Under the pieces are notes generated by a model. The model was not told where the DNA came from and searched no databases. It was given only the letters and a program-made list of their open reading frames with translations. DNA of 64,000 bases, from NCBI GenBank assembly GCA_028698615.1, contig JAQVWF010000006.1:45151-109150 (forward strand), written 5' to 3'. Shown piece by piece: positions 25,427-32,975 of this stretch. This stretch comes from Syntrophorhabdaceae bacterium (lineage in GTDB: Bacteria; Desulfobacterota; Syntrophorhabdia; Syntrophorhabdales; Syntrophorhabdaceae). Each line of letters opens with the position of its first letter. Positions within the stretch are counted from its first letter, which is position 1. The translations under genes and the position numbers were made by a program.

Positions 25427-26110
25427 ATGGTCATGAGAGTTCTCCTTGTAGAAGATGAATCGAAGGTCGCCAATTTTATTATGAGGGGCCTCGAAGAGGA
25501 AGGATATGTGGTGGAGGTGGCCGAGGACGGCAAAACGGGCCTTGACCTTGTCACCATGCACGACTATGGCATCGTTCTTCTTGACCTGATGATACCCGAG
25601 ATAGACGGCCTGGAGGTCTTGAAGAGGATGCGCCAGGCCGGCATAGAGACCCCCGTCCTTATCATCACCGCGAAGAGCACCAAGGAAGACGTGATCAAGG
25701 GGCTCGATACGGGCAGCGACGACTACCTGACCAAGCCCTTCTCCTTCGAAGAACTGTTGGCCAGGATCCGGGCGCTCTTAAGGAGGAGCCGCAAGGCCGT
25801 CCCGCTCACCCTCGAGTACAGGGAGATCGTTCTCAACCCGTACAACAGAAAGCTGTCCATAGGGGGCAAGGAAGCCGAGCTTACCGAAAAGGAATTCCTC
25901 ATCATGGAGTACATGCTGCGCAACAGCGAGAGGCCGCTTTCCAGGAAGGAGATGACCGAATATGCCTGGCAGAGCCAGGATGATTCCTCGAACATCGTTG
26001 ATGTTTACGTGAATTTCCTCCGAAAGAAAATAGAGGTCCTTACCGACAAGAAGTTCATCCACACCGTCCGCGGGGTGGGTTACATCCTCAAAGAAGATGA
26101 AAAGATTTAG
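25427..26110 (+). CDS. OmpR-family response regulator
   Basis: A 227-residue response regulator: a receiver domain (about 3-115) with the acidic pair and phospho-acceptor D in IVLLDLMIP (residue 53, or 51 if the second ATG at 25433 is used), and a winged-helix output domain (about 130-225) ending VRGVGYILKED. It overlaps the histidine kinase by 14 bases. There is no Shine-Dalgarno. A TATACT or TATATT -10 box stands only 3-9 bases upstream, which suggests a leaderless message. The downstream kinase and HtrA protease suggest a CusR/CpxR-like envelope response, by inference. Confidence 0.92.
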   Translation: MVMRVLLVEDESKVANFIMRGLEEEGYVVEVAEDGKTGLDLVTMHDYGIVLLDLMIPEIDGLEVLKRMRQAGIETPVLIITAKSTKEDVIKGLDTGSDDYLTKPFSFEELLARIRALLRRSRKAVPLTLEYREIVLNPYNRKLSIGGKEAELTEKEFLIMEYMLRNSERPLSRKEMTEYAWQSQDDSSNIVDVYVNFLRKKIEVLTDKKFIHTVRGVGYILKEDEKI

Positions 26111-27500
26111 CCTTCCCATCAAATGGAAATTGACTCTATGGTACGGCGGCATCCTTGCCCTGATACTCGTCACCTTCTCCAGCGGGGTCTATATTTATTT
26201 CCGGAACAGCCTGCAGAGGAGCATCGACACGAAGATAAAATCGATTGCCGGGGTACTGGCCTCGTCAATGACCGAGGCCCAGGGCCAGAGTCTCTTCGGC
26301 AACTTCGAGCGTTACCTCGAGAATGCCCTCGGCAAGAAACCGAAAGGCAAGTTCATCCAGATCATCGACGCCTCCGGCAAGATAGGGGCGAGGCTGAACG
26401 ACCTCGATGCAGAGGCGGTCCCCGTCAGTTTTGTCACCCTGGAGAGGGCCCTCAAGGGAGAGATCGTCTATGAAACGATAGAGACCGCCCGTCCCCGGCT
26501 GCGGATGATCACGATGCCGATTCAGGAAAACAAGAAGGTCATCAGCATTGTCCAGGTCGGATCGTCGATGGAGGAGTTCGAGGACACCATGAAGCGCCTC
26601 CTCATAATCATGATCATCAGCATTCCCACCTCCATCAGCGTCACCATCGTCGTCGGCTATTTCATGGCGAAGAAGACAATGAGGCCCGTGGACCAGATCC
26701 GCAGGGCTGCCGTCAAGATATCATCGACAAACCTCGACGAGCGCATCGACATCAGGGGGCGCAAGGACGAACTTGGCCGCCTCGCGGAGACCTTCAATGC
26801 CATGATCTCGCGGCTTAAGGACTCCTTTCAGAGGATAAACCAGTTCAGCATCGATGTCTCACATGAGCTCAAGACCCCGTTGACCATTCTCAAGGGCGAA
26901 ACGGAACTGGCGTTGAGGAAGGACAGGACGAACGAAGAATACAAGCGGTCCATGCAGAGCAATCTCGAAGAGATCGACAGGATGAGCCGGATCATCGACG
27001 ACCTGCTTCTGCTCTCCAAGGCCGAAACGAAGGACATCGGCATGAACCTCGAAAAGATCGACCTGCGCGACCTTCTTGCCGATGTCTGTCTTGGCATGAA
27101 GCTTTTCGGCGAGAACAAGGGGGTGGAGGTGGTGGCGAAGGAACTCGAGGACATTCGCATCGTCGGCGATGCGCTCAAATTGCGCAGGATGATCACCAAT
27201 GTGGTGGAGAACGGCATCAAATACGGACACCCCGGCGGACACGTGACGGTGTCATCGTACAAGCAGAACGGTTTTGCCTGTATAAATGTCGAGGACGATG
27301 GTCCCGGCATATCATCGGGCGACATTAAATACATATTCGACAGGTTTTACCGCGCAGACAGGTCCCGCAAGCGCGAGAGCGGCAGCGGCCTCGGCCTGAG
27401 CATAAGCAAGTGGATAGCCGAGGCCCACCGGGGCACCATCGAGGTCGAATCGAGGCCCGCTGCGGGAAGCCTGTTTACAATTAAGCTGCCCATGTCATGA
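26097..27500 (+). CDS. sensor histidine kinase
   Basis: A 467-residue membrane kinase with two transmembrane segments (about 13-35 and 168-190) that bracket a periplasmic sensing region, a HAMP linker (about 190-242), the phosphorylated H256 in SIDVSHELKTPL and an ATPase domain with NVVENGIKYG, DDGPGIS and GSGLGLSISK. It is the partner of the upstream response regulator and the pair is translationally coupled. The periplasmic part, about 130 residues, holds no metal motif I can point to, so the signal is unknown. HtrA follows 13 bases later, so envelope stress is a reasonable guess. Confidence 0.93.
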   Translation: MKRFSLPIKWKLTLWYGGILALILVTFSSGVYIYFRNSLQRSIDTKIKSIAGVLASSMTEAQGQSLFGNFERYLENALGKKPKGKFIQIIDASGKIGARLNDLDAEAVPVSFVTLERALKGEIVYETIETARPRLRMITMPIQENKKVISIVQVGSSMEEFEDTMKRLLIIMIISIPTSISVTIVVGYFMAKKTMRPVDQIRRAAVKISSTNLDERIDIRGRKDELGRLAETFNAMISRLKDSFQRINQFSIDVSHELKTPLTILKGETELALRKDRTNEEYKRSMQSNLEEIDRMSRIIDDLLLLSKAETKDIGMNLEKIDLRDLLADVCLGMKLFGENKGVEVVAKELEDIRIVGDALKLRRMITNVVENGIKYGHPGGHVTVSSYKQNGFACINVEDDGPGISSGDIKYIFDRFYRADRSRKRESGSGLGLSISKWIAEAHRGTIEVESRPAAGSLFTIKLPMS

Positions 27501-27513
27501 TGGAGGATACTTT

Positions 27514-28977
27514 ATGAAGGACAAACGACTCGTTTCAACCGTTTGCGTTCTTATCGTTGCCGCGCTGGGTTTCGCATACGTAAGGGCCCAGATACTGCCC
27601 GACAAACAGCCTGCGTGGCCCGCCACGCAAAAAGTCCGGGCCGTGGCGGCTTCCAGCAATGGATTGCCAAGCCTGGCGGGACTGGTCAACCAGGCGAAGC
27701 CGTCGATTGTCAACATCAGTACCACCGCGGTCATCAGGGGCCCGGGCGGCCAGGGCCCGATGGTGGGCCCCAATAATCCCTTCAAGGATTTCTTCGGTGA
27801 CGATTTCTTCGACAAGTTTTTCGGCAACGGTCCGCGCCGTGAGTACAAACAGCGCAGCCTCGGCTCGGGGTTCGTTATCGATAAGGAAGGGTATATTCTG
27901 ACGAATAACCACGTCGTTGAGAAGGCTTCGAGCATCAAGGTGAAGCTTTCCGACGAGAAGGAGTACGATGCCAGGGTCATAGGGCGCGACCCGAAGACGG
28001 ACATAGCCCTTATCAAGATCGATGTCAGGCAGTTGCTCCCCGCGGCCGTTCTCGGAGATTCCGAGGCGCTGCAGGTGGGAGACTGGGTCGTCGCCATCGG
28101 CAATCCCTTTGGTCTCGCGCACACGGTCACCGCCGGCATCGTCAGTGCCAAGGGCAGGATCATCGGGGCAGGACCCTATGATGAGTTCATTCAGACCGAT
28201 GCCTCCATCAACCCCGGCAACAGCGGCGGACCGCTTCTGAATCTCAAGGGGGAGGTGGTGGGGATCAACACCGCCATCGTCTCCGGCGGCCAGGGTATCG
28301 GTTTTGCCATACCCATAAATGTGGCCAGGGACATGCTTGCCCAGTTGAAGAGCAAGGGGAAGGTGGCCCGCGGCTGGCTTGGTGTGGTCATCCAGAGGAT
28401 CACCCCGGAGATCGCGAAAAGCTTCGGTATCAAGGAATTGGAAGGGGCGCTCGTCGCCGACGTCATGGAGCAGAGTCCTGCGGATAAAGCGGGCATCAAA
28501 CGCGGCGATGTCATCGTTTCCTACAATGGCAAGAAGATCAAGGACAACGAGACGCTTCCTCGCCTGGTCGCTTCGACAGAGATAGGCAAGAAGGCAAGGA
28601 TCGTCCTCATCAGGGACAAGAAACGGATGGAAGTGGACGTGGTCATCGGCGAACTCCAGGAAGAGGGTCTGAGGGCATCCAAAAAGACCGAGATTGAAAA
28701 GGATCTTGGACTTGTCGTGCAGGACATCACCGGCGAGGTAGCAAAGCATCTCAATCTAAAGGACAAACGGGGCGTCATTGTGACCGATGTCATTCCCGGT
28801 TCCCCCGCCCAGGAAGCGGACATCCGTTCCGGCGACGTCATCAGGGAGATCGGGAGAAAGCCGGTGAGGAGTGTCGCGGAATTCAAGGAGGCGGTGAAAC
28901 GCTCCAACGTCAAGGAAGGCATCATCATGCTGATACAGCGCGAGAACGCGACATTCTATGCAGTAATAAGGGAATAA
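27514..28977 (+). CDS. HtrA/DegP-type periplasmic serine protease
   Basis: A 487-residue Do-like protease and chaperone. One hydrophobic N-terminal segment (about 7-24) exports or anchors it. The catalytic triad is H133 (NNHVVEK), D163 (KTDIALIKID) and S237 (PGNSGGPLL). Two PDZ domains follow (about 270-360 and 395-485), the second containing GSPAQEADIRSGDVI. It has a GGAGG ribosome site and lies 13 bases after the kinase gene. The three genes therefore look like one envelope-quality-control operon. A long hairpin follows the stop. Confidence 0.95.
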   Translation: MKDKRLVSTVCVLIVAALGFAYVRAQILPDKQPAWPATQKVRAVAASSNGLPSLAGLVNQAKPSIVNISTTAVIRGPGGQGPMVGPNNPFKDFFGDDFFDKFFGNGPRREYKQRSLGSGFVIDKEGYILTNNHVVEKASSIKVKLSDEKEYDARVIGRDPKTDIALIKIDVRQLLPAAVLGDSEALQVGDWVVAIGNPFGLAHTVTAGIVSAKGRIIGAGPYDEFIQTDASINPGNSGGPLLNLKGEVVGINTAIVSGGQGIGFAIPINVARDMLAQLKSKGKVARGWLGVVIQRITPEIAKSFGIKELEGALVADVMEQSPADKAGIKRGDVIVSYNGKKIKDNETLPRLVASTEIGKKARIVLIRDKKRMEVDVVIGELQEEGLRASKKTEIEKDLGLVVQDITGEVAKHLNLKDKRGVIVTDVIPGSPAQEADIRSGDVIREIGRKPVRSVAEFKEAVKRSNVKEGIIMLIQRENATFYAVIRE

Positions 28978-28986
28978 GGCCAGAAA

Positions 28987-29033
28987 CAGGTGACAGGTCA
29001 TGGGAAAGGTCTTTCCTATTTACCTGTCACCTG
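28987..29033. repeat. 12-base perfect hairpin after the htrA gene
   Basis: CAGGTGACAGGT (28987-28998) pairs with ACCTGTCACCTG (29022-29033). No T-run follows, so it may be a repeat element or a transcript-stabilising hairpin rather than a classic terminator. Confidence 0.6.
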
Positions 29034-29146
29034 GCTCAACTGTGACTATTATCACATAATTATTCAATTATTATCCAAGCTTATACTGTAAAACGTAAAT
29101 TTTGGAACCTGTTTTTCTATTAACCACCTGTTTTGATAATTTTCTC

Positions 29147-29175
29147 TTTGCAAACAAAAATTATTTATGTATTAT
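29147..29175 (+). promoter_or_regulatory. promoter for pilC, likely giving a leaderless message
   Basis: TTTGCA (29147-29152), a 17-base spacer and TATTAT (29170-29175). The pilC ATG begins six bases later, at the expected transcription start. The surrounding AT-rich 100 bases stand out from the GC-rich neighbourhood. Confidence 0.6.
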
Positions 29176-29181
29176 TGAGTC

Positions 29182-30387
29182 ATGCCACAGTTTCAATGGG
29201 AAGGAAGAACGGTGTCCGGAGAGACGCGCAAGGGCGTTTCGAAGGCGGCGTCCGGCGATGCGCTGCGCGCAGCGTTGAGAAAAGAAAGCGTCATCGTCAC
29301 CTCCATGACGGAAACGAAGGAAGAGGGGAAACAGAAATTCAGTCCCCAGAAAAAGATAAAGAACATTGAGATCCTGCTCTTTACCCGGCAGCTCTCGACG
29401 ATGATCACCTCGGGACTGCCGCTCGTCCAATCGCTCGAGATCCTTGCGAACCAGATAGAAGACGTCAATTTCAGGGGCATCGTCAAGGAGATCAAGGAGA
29501 AGATCGAAGGGGGCGCGCGCTTCGCCGACGCCCTGAGGGACTATCCGAAATGCTTTGACGAGCTGTATGTCAACCTTGTCGTAGCCGGCGAAGAGGGCGG
29601 TCTTCTGGACAACGTCCTGCAAAGGCTCGCCATTTACATTGAAAAAACGGAAAAATTGAAGAAGAAGGTAAAGTCGGCGATGATCTACCCTGTTTCGATC
29701 ATCATCGTGGCCTTTGTCGTCGTGATCGTGCTTCTCCTCTTCGTCATCCCCGTGTTCGAGAAGATGTTCAAGGAGATGGGCGCCGAACTGCCCGTACCGA
29801 CGCAGATAGTCATCAACCTCAGCCAGATGGTGCAAAGCTACTGGTATATCATTATCGGGGGCGTTGTCGGCCTGGTTCTGGCGTTGAGGTACTACTACAC
29901 AACCGAAGGCGGGCACCGTAACATCGACCGCCTCATCCTTAAACTCCCTCTTTTTGGACTCCTTACCATCAAGGCCTCCGTCGCCAGGGTGACAAGGACC
30001 CTCGCGACGCTCCTCATGAGCGGCGTCGCCATCCTGGAAAGCATGATCATTGTCGCGAAGGTGGCGGGCAACAAGATAGTGGAAGAGGCCCTTCTCCTGG
30101 CCCGCTCCCGCATCAGTGAAGGCCGCACTATGGCGGAACCCCTCGAACAGGCCGGTATCTTTCCGCCCATGGTTGTTCAGATGGTCCAGGTCGGTGAGTC
30201 TACGGGAGCCCTCGACAGCATGCTCAACAAGATCGCCGACTTCTACGAAGAGGACGTCGATACCATGGTCACAAACCTTACTGCCATGATGGAACCGATG
30301 ATCATGGTCTTCCTCGGTGTGGTTCTCGGCGGTCTCATCGTCGCCATGTACCTCCCCATCTTCAAACTCGGCCAGGCGGTAGGCTAA
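29182..30387 (+). CDS. pilC: type IV pilus/type II secretion inner-membrane protein PilC
   Basis: A 401-residue GspF/PilC platform protein. It has two repeated F domains: the first contains LLFTRQLSTMITSGLPLVQSLEIL and VNLVVAGEEGGLLD (about 65-195), the second VTRTLATLLMSGVAILESM and MVQVGESTGALD (about 270-390). Each is followed by hydrophobic helices, near 172-195, 213-235 and 370-392. PilC is the inner-membrane partner of the PilB/PilT motors. No other pilus gene lies in the window, so this copy is separated from its machinery. There is no Shine-Dalgarno. Confidence 0.93.
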   Translation: MPQFQWEGRTVSGETRKGVSKAASGDALRAALRKESVIVTSMTETKEEGKQKFSPQKKIKNIEILLFTRQLSTMITSGLPLVQSLEILANQIEDVNFRGIVKEIKEKIEGGARFADALRDYPKCFDELYVNLVVAGEEGGLLDNVLQRLAIYIEKTEKLKKKVKSAMIYPVSIIIVAFVVVIVLLLFVIPVFEKMFKEMGAELPVPTQIVINLSQMVQSYWYIIIGGVVGLVLALRYYYTTEGGHRNIDRLILKLPLFGLLTIKASVARVTRTLATLLMSGVAILESMIIVAKVAGNKIVEEALLLARSRISEGRTMAEPLEQAGIFPPMVVQMVQVGESTGALDSMLNKIADFYEEDVDTMVTNLTAMMEPMIMVFLGVVLGGLIVAMYLPIFKLGQAVG

Positions 30388-30437
30388 GAAACATTCTTTC
30401 TTCTCTTTTCCCTGAAACGTTTTTTTCGGGACCGCCG

Positions 30438-31424
30438 TCAGGCGTCGTCGAACTTCGCGATCATGCCCAGGTCGCTGATCATTTCCAGATCGGCGGCGGT
30501 GTCCCGCCCCAGGGTTGTCAGGTAGTTACCCGTGAGGAGGGAGTTGCATCCGGCTACCACGGCCAGCGGGAGGAGTTGTCTCAGGTTCTTTTCTTTTCCG
30601 CCGCAGAGCCTGATGTCCTTGTTGGGGAGGATAAAGCGGTAAAGGGCGACGGTCAGCAGGATCTCCATCGGTGTCAGCGGGGCAATGTTCTCGAGAGGCG
30701 TGCCGGGGATGGCATTGAGGATGTTGATGGGAACGGAATCCACGTCGAGTTCCCGGAGGGTCATTGCCATCTCTACGCGGTGCCCCATGGTTTCGCCAAG
30801 CCCCATGATGCCGCCGGAGCAGACGGTAAGACCCGCCGCCCGGGCGATACGCACCGTTTCCGTATCCTCGTTGTAGTCGTGAGTGGAACAGATGTTGCTA
30901 AAGAAGCTTTGCGACGTTTCAAGATTGTGATGGTACCTGTAGAGGCCGGCCTTCTTGAGGTTCCGGGCAGTTTCTTCTGTGAGCATACCCAGCGAACCGC
31001 ACGGTCTGATCCCCGCCGCATTCAACAGCGCTATCGCCCGATAGATGGTGTTCCATTCCTCGTCCGTCACGATGCGCGTGCCGCTCGTCACGATGCTGAA
31101 CATATGGGCGCCGCTTTCTTTTGCAAGACGGCCCTTTTCACCGATCTCGTCCGCGGACATGAGGGGGTAGACGGGGGCCTGCGTGTGATAATGGGCGGAT
31201 TGGGCACAGAATCTGCAATTTTCCGGACACACGCCCGACTTCGCATTGACGATCCCGCAGAGGTTCACGGCATTGCCTTTGAAGTGTTCCCGTATCTTCG
31301 ATGCGCAGGCCATCAGGCCAAAGGGGTCCTTTCCCCCTTCCGCATATAGTTCAAGGGCCTCTTCTTGAGAAATGCTCCTTGTTTCGATTGCTTTATCGGT
31401 CAATCTGTCAAAAACGGATTTCAT
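30438..31424 (-). CDS. bioB: biotin synthase
   Basis: A 328-residue radical-SAM enzyme that inserts sulfur into dethiobiotin. The radical-SAM cluster is C66, C70 and C73 (CPENCRFCAQSAHY). The auxiliary-cluster residues lie in GIVNAKSG, TSGTRI and the later NAIPGTPLEN region. I use the ATG at 31424 because GGAGG stands just before it; a longer frame has no ribosome site. It stands alone, with no bioA, D or F gene beside it. The only biotin partner in the window is birA, 20 kb away. Confidence 0.95.
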   Translation of the reverse strand: MKSVFDRLTDKAIETRSISQEEALELYAEGGKDPFGLMACASKIREHFKGNAVNLCGIVNAKSGVCPENCRFCAQSAHYHTQAPVYPLMSADEIGEKGRLAKESGAHMFSIVTSGTRIVTDEEWNTIYRAIALLNAAGIRPCGSLGMLTEETARNLKKAGLYRYHHNLETSQSFFSNICSTHDYNEDTETVRIARAAGLTVCSGGIMGLGETMGHRVEMAMTLRELDVDSVPINILNAIPGTPLENIAPLTPMEILLTVALYRFILPNKDIRLCGGKEKNLRQLLPLAVVAGCNSLLTGNYLTTLGRDTAADLEMISDLGMIAKFDDA

Positions 31425-31443
31425 GGTGCCTCCTGCGGGAAAA

Positions 31444-31632
31444 GGTTTCAAGTTTCAAGTTCAAAGTTTCAGGTTCCGGGTCTTTCTATCTTGTCATTCC
31501 GGCGTGGGCCGGAACCCAGGAAAAAATCCGGGTTGGAATAGGTCTCCGGATCCCGAGCCGGGTCCGGGATAACGGTCAAAGGGACGGTTTCAAGCTGTGT
31601 GGACGTTTTTTCGTGAACCCTGAACTTGAAAG
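31444..31632. repeat. composite repeat: family B arms around a CATTCCGGCGTGGGCCGG-type element
   Basis: The left side carries tandem family B units (GTTTCAAGTTTCAAG and AAAGTTTCAGGTTCCGGG, 31445-31480). The right side has the opposite orientation, GAACCCTGAACTTGAAA (31615-31631). Between them lies GTCATTCCGGCGTGGGCCGG (about 31493-31512), a small palindromic unit of a type seen scattered in many bacterial genomes, plus CCGGATCCCGAGCCGGGTCC (31546-31565). Confidence 0.7.
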
Positions 31633-31688
31633 GTCGTTGATTACAATACCACTTCAGAGTATCTTTTTCCAGACCCTCTTGCCTGAGC

Positions 31689-32975
31689 TTATCCCAGCAT
31701 TTCCTTCTTCCAGCTCTCTATCTCACTCAAGGCGATGTTGACGGCCGCCTCTTTGTCCTTTTTAGAATAACCTTCGATGAGGCCGAAATTGACGTTCATT
31801 GGCTGGAAATTCTTGTTTTCCGTGGTGAGGTAGTGGACAAGCGCCCCCACGCAGGTCACGGGCGGCGGCGGATGAAACTCCTTGCCAGCCGCTGACATGA
31901 AGGCCGAGACGCCGGAGATAAGCCCCATCGCCGTCGATTCCATGTACCCCTCCACACCCGTTATCTGCCCGGCGAAGAAGACTCGCCCGCCCGCCTTGAG
32001 TTGAAGCTTTTCGCTGAGGCACAGGGGGGCGTTGATGTATGTATTCCGGTGTATGCTGCCATATCGCAGGAATACGGCATTCTTCAAGGCGGGTATCATT
32101 CTGAACACCCGTTCCTGCTCGGGATACTTCATCTTCGTCTGAAAGCCGACGAGGTTGAACATGCTTCCCGAGGCATTCTCTTTTCTGAGCTGCACAACGG
32201 CATAGGGCCGCTTTCCGTCCCGGGGGTCCTCGAGACCCACGGGTTTCATCGGTCCGAAGGCAAGCGTCTTTTTCCCGCGCTCGGCGAGGACCTCCACGGG
32301 CAGGCAGCCTTCGAAATAGGATGTCTTTTCGAAGCTCCTGAGATCAACCCTCTCCGCGCCGACAAGTGCTTCGTGGAAGCGGTCGTATTCCTCTCTCGTG
32401 AGGGGGCAGTTGAGATAGTCGCCACCTTCTTCCTTCTTATACCGCGATGCGTAGAAGGCGCTGGTGTGATCAATGGTGGATGCGTCGACTATGGGCGAGA
32501 TGGCATCGAAGAAGGAGAGGTTGTCCGCCCCCGTCAGGGATCCCAGTTCCTCGGCGAGGGGAGGGCTTGTCAGCGGCCCCGATGCGACGATCACGATGCC
32601 GTCCGGTATTCGGCGCACCTCTTCCCGGACAAGGCGGATGCCGGGGTTGTCCGCGACCATTTCCGTGAGCCTCTCGGCGAACCGGTCCCTGTCAACGACG
32701 AGGGCCTTGCCGCCGGGGATGGCCGTCTCGTCCGCCGCTTTCATGATGACCGAACCCAATCGGCGCAACTCTTCCTTGAGGAGCCCATGGGCGTTTTGGA
32801 GATCCAGTGATTTGAAGGAGTTGCTGCAGACAAGCTCTGCGAGCCGGGGGCTTTGATGTGCCGGGGTGGTTACTGTCGGGCGCATCTCAAAAAGCACCGC
32901 CTGCCCCCCCATGCGGGTGATCTGGTGCGCGGCCTCCACGCCTGCAAGGCCGCCCCCGATTACTGTGATTTCCAT
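31689..32975 (-). CDS. trmFO: methylenetetrahydrofolate-tRNA-(uracil-5-)-methyltransferase
   Basis: A 428-residue flavoprotein that methylates U54 in tRNA with methylene-THF. The FAD loop is VIGGGLAGVEAA (about 5-16), with SNSFKSLDLQNAHGLLKEE near 55 and the family segment YINAPLCLSEKLQLKAGG near 320. I begin at the ATG 32975, since MEITVIGGG is the family start; the frame continues 78 codons into topA but that part has no similarity to TrmFO. It overlaps the topA stop by 16 bases. The topA-trmFO link is widespread. Confidence 0.95.
   Translation of the reverse strand: MEITVIGGGLAGVEAAHQITRMGGQAVLFEMRPTVTTPAHQSPRLAELVCSNSFKSLDLQNAHGLLKEELRRLGSVIMKAADETAIPGGKALVVDRDRFAERLTEMVADNPGIRLVREEVRRIPDGIVIVASGPLTSPPLAEELGSLTGADNLSFFDAISPIVDASTIDHTSAFYASRYKKEEGGDYLNCPLTREEYDRFHEALVGAERVDLRSFEKTSYFEGCLPVEVLAERGKKTLAFGPMKPVGLEDPRDGKRPYAVVQLRKENASGSMFNLVGFQTKMKYPEQERVFRMIPALKNAVFLRYGSIHRNTYINAPLCLSEKLQLKAGGRVFFAGQITGVEGYMESTAMGLISGVSAFMSAAGKEFHPPPPVTCVGALVHYLTTENKNFQPMNVNFGLIEGYSKKDKEAAVNIALSEIESWKKEMLG

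Noticed and set aside
27535..28749. Long minus-strand open frame opposite htrA
   Set aside because: An antisense shadow in GC-rich coding DNA; its predicted protein is full of His, Asp and Arg with no fold.
28987..29033. Classic rho-independent terminator after htrA
   Set aside because: The stem is perfect but the loop is 23 bases and no T-run follows; kept as a repeat or hairpin.
29102..29118. Sigma-54-like sequence TTGGAACCTGTTTTTCT before pilC
   Set aside because: The essential GC of the -12 element is missing, and a better sigma-70 -10 box stands at the right distance.
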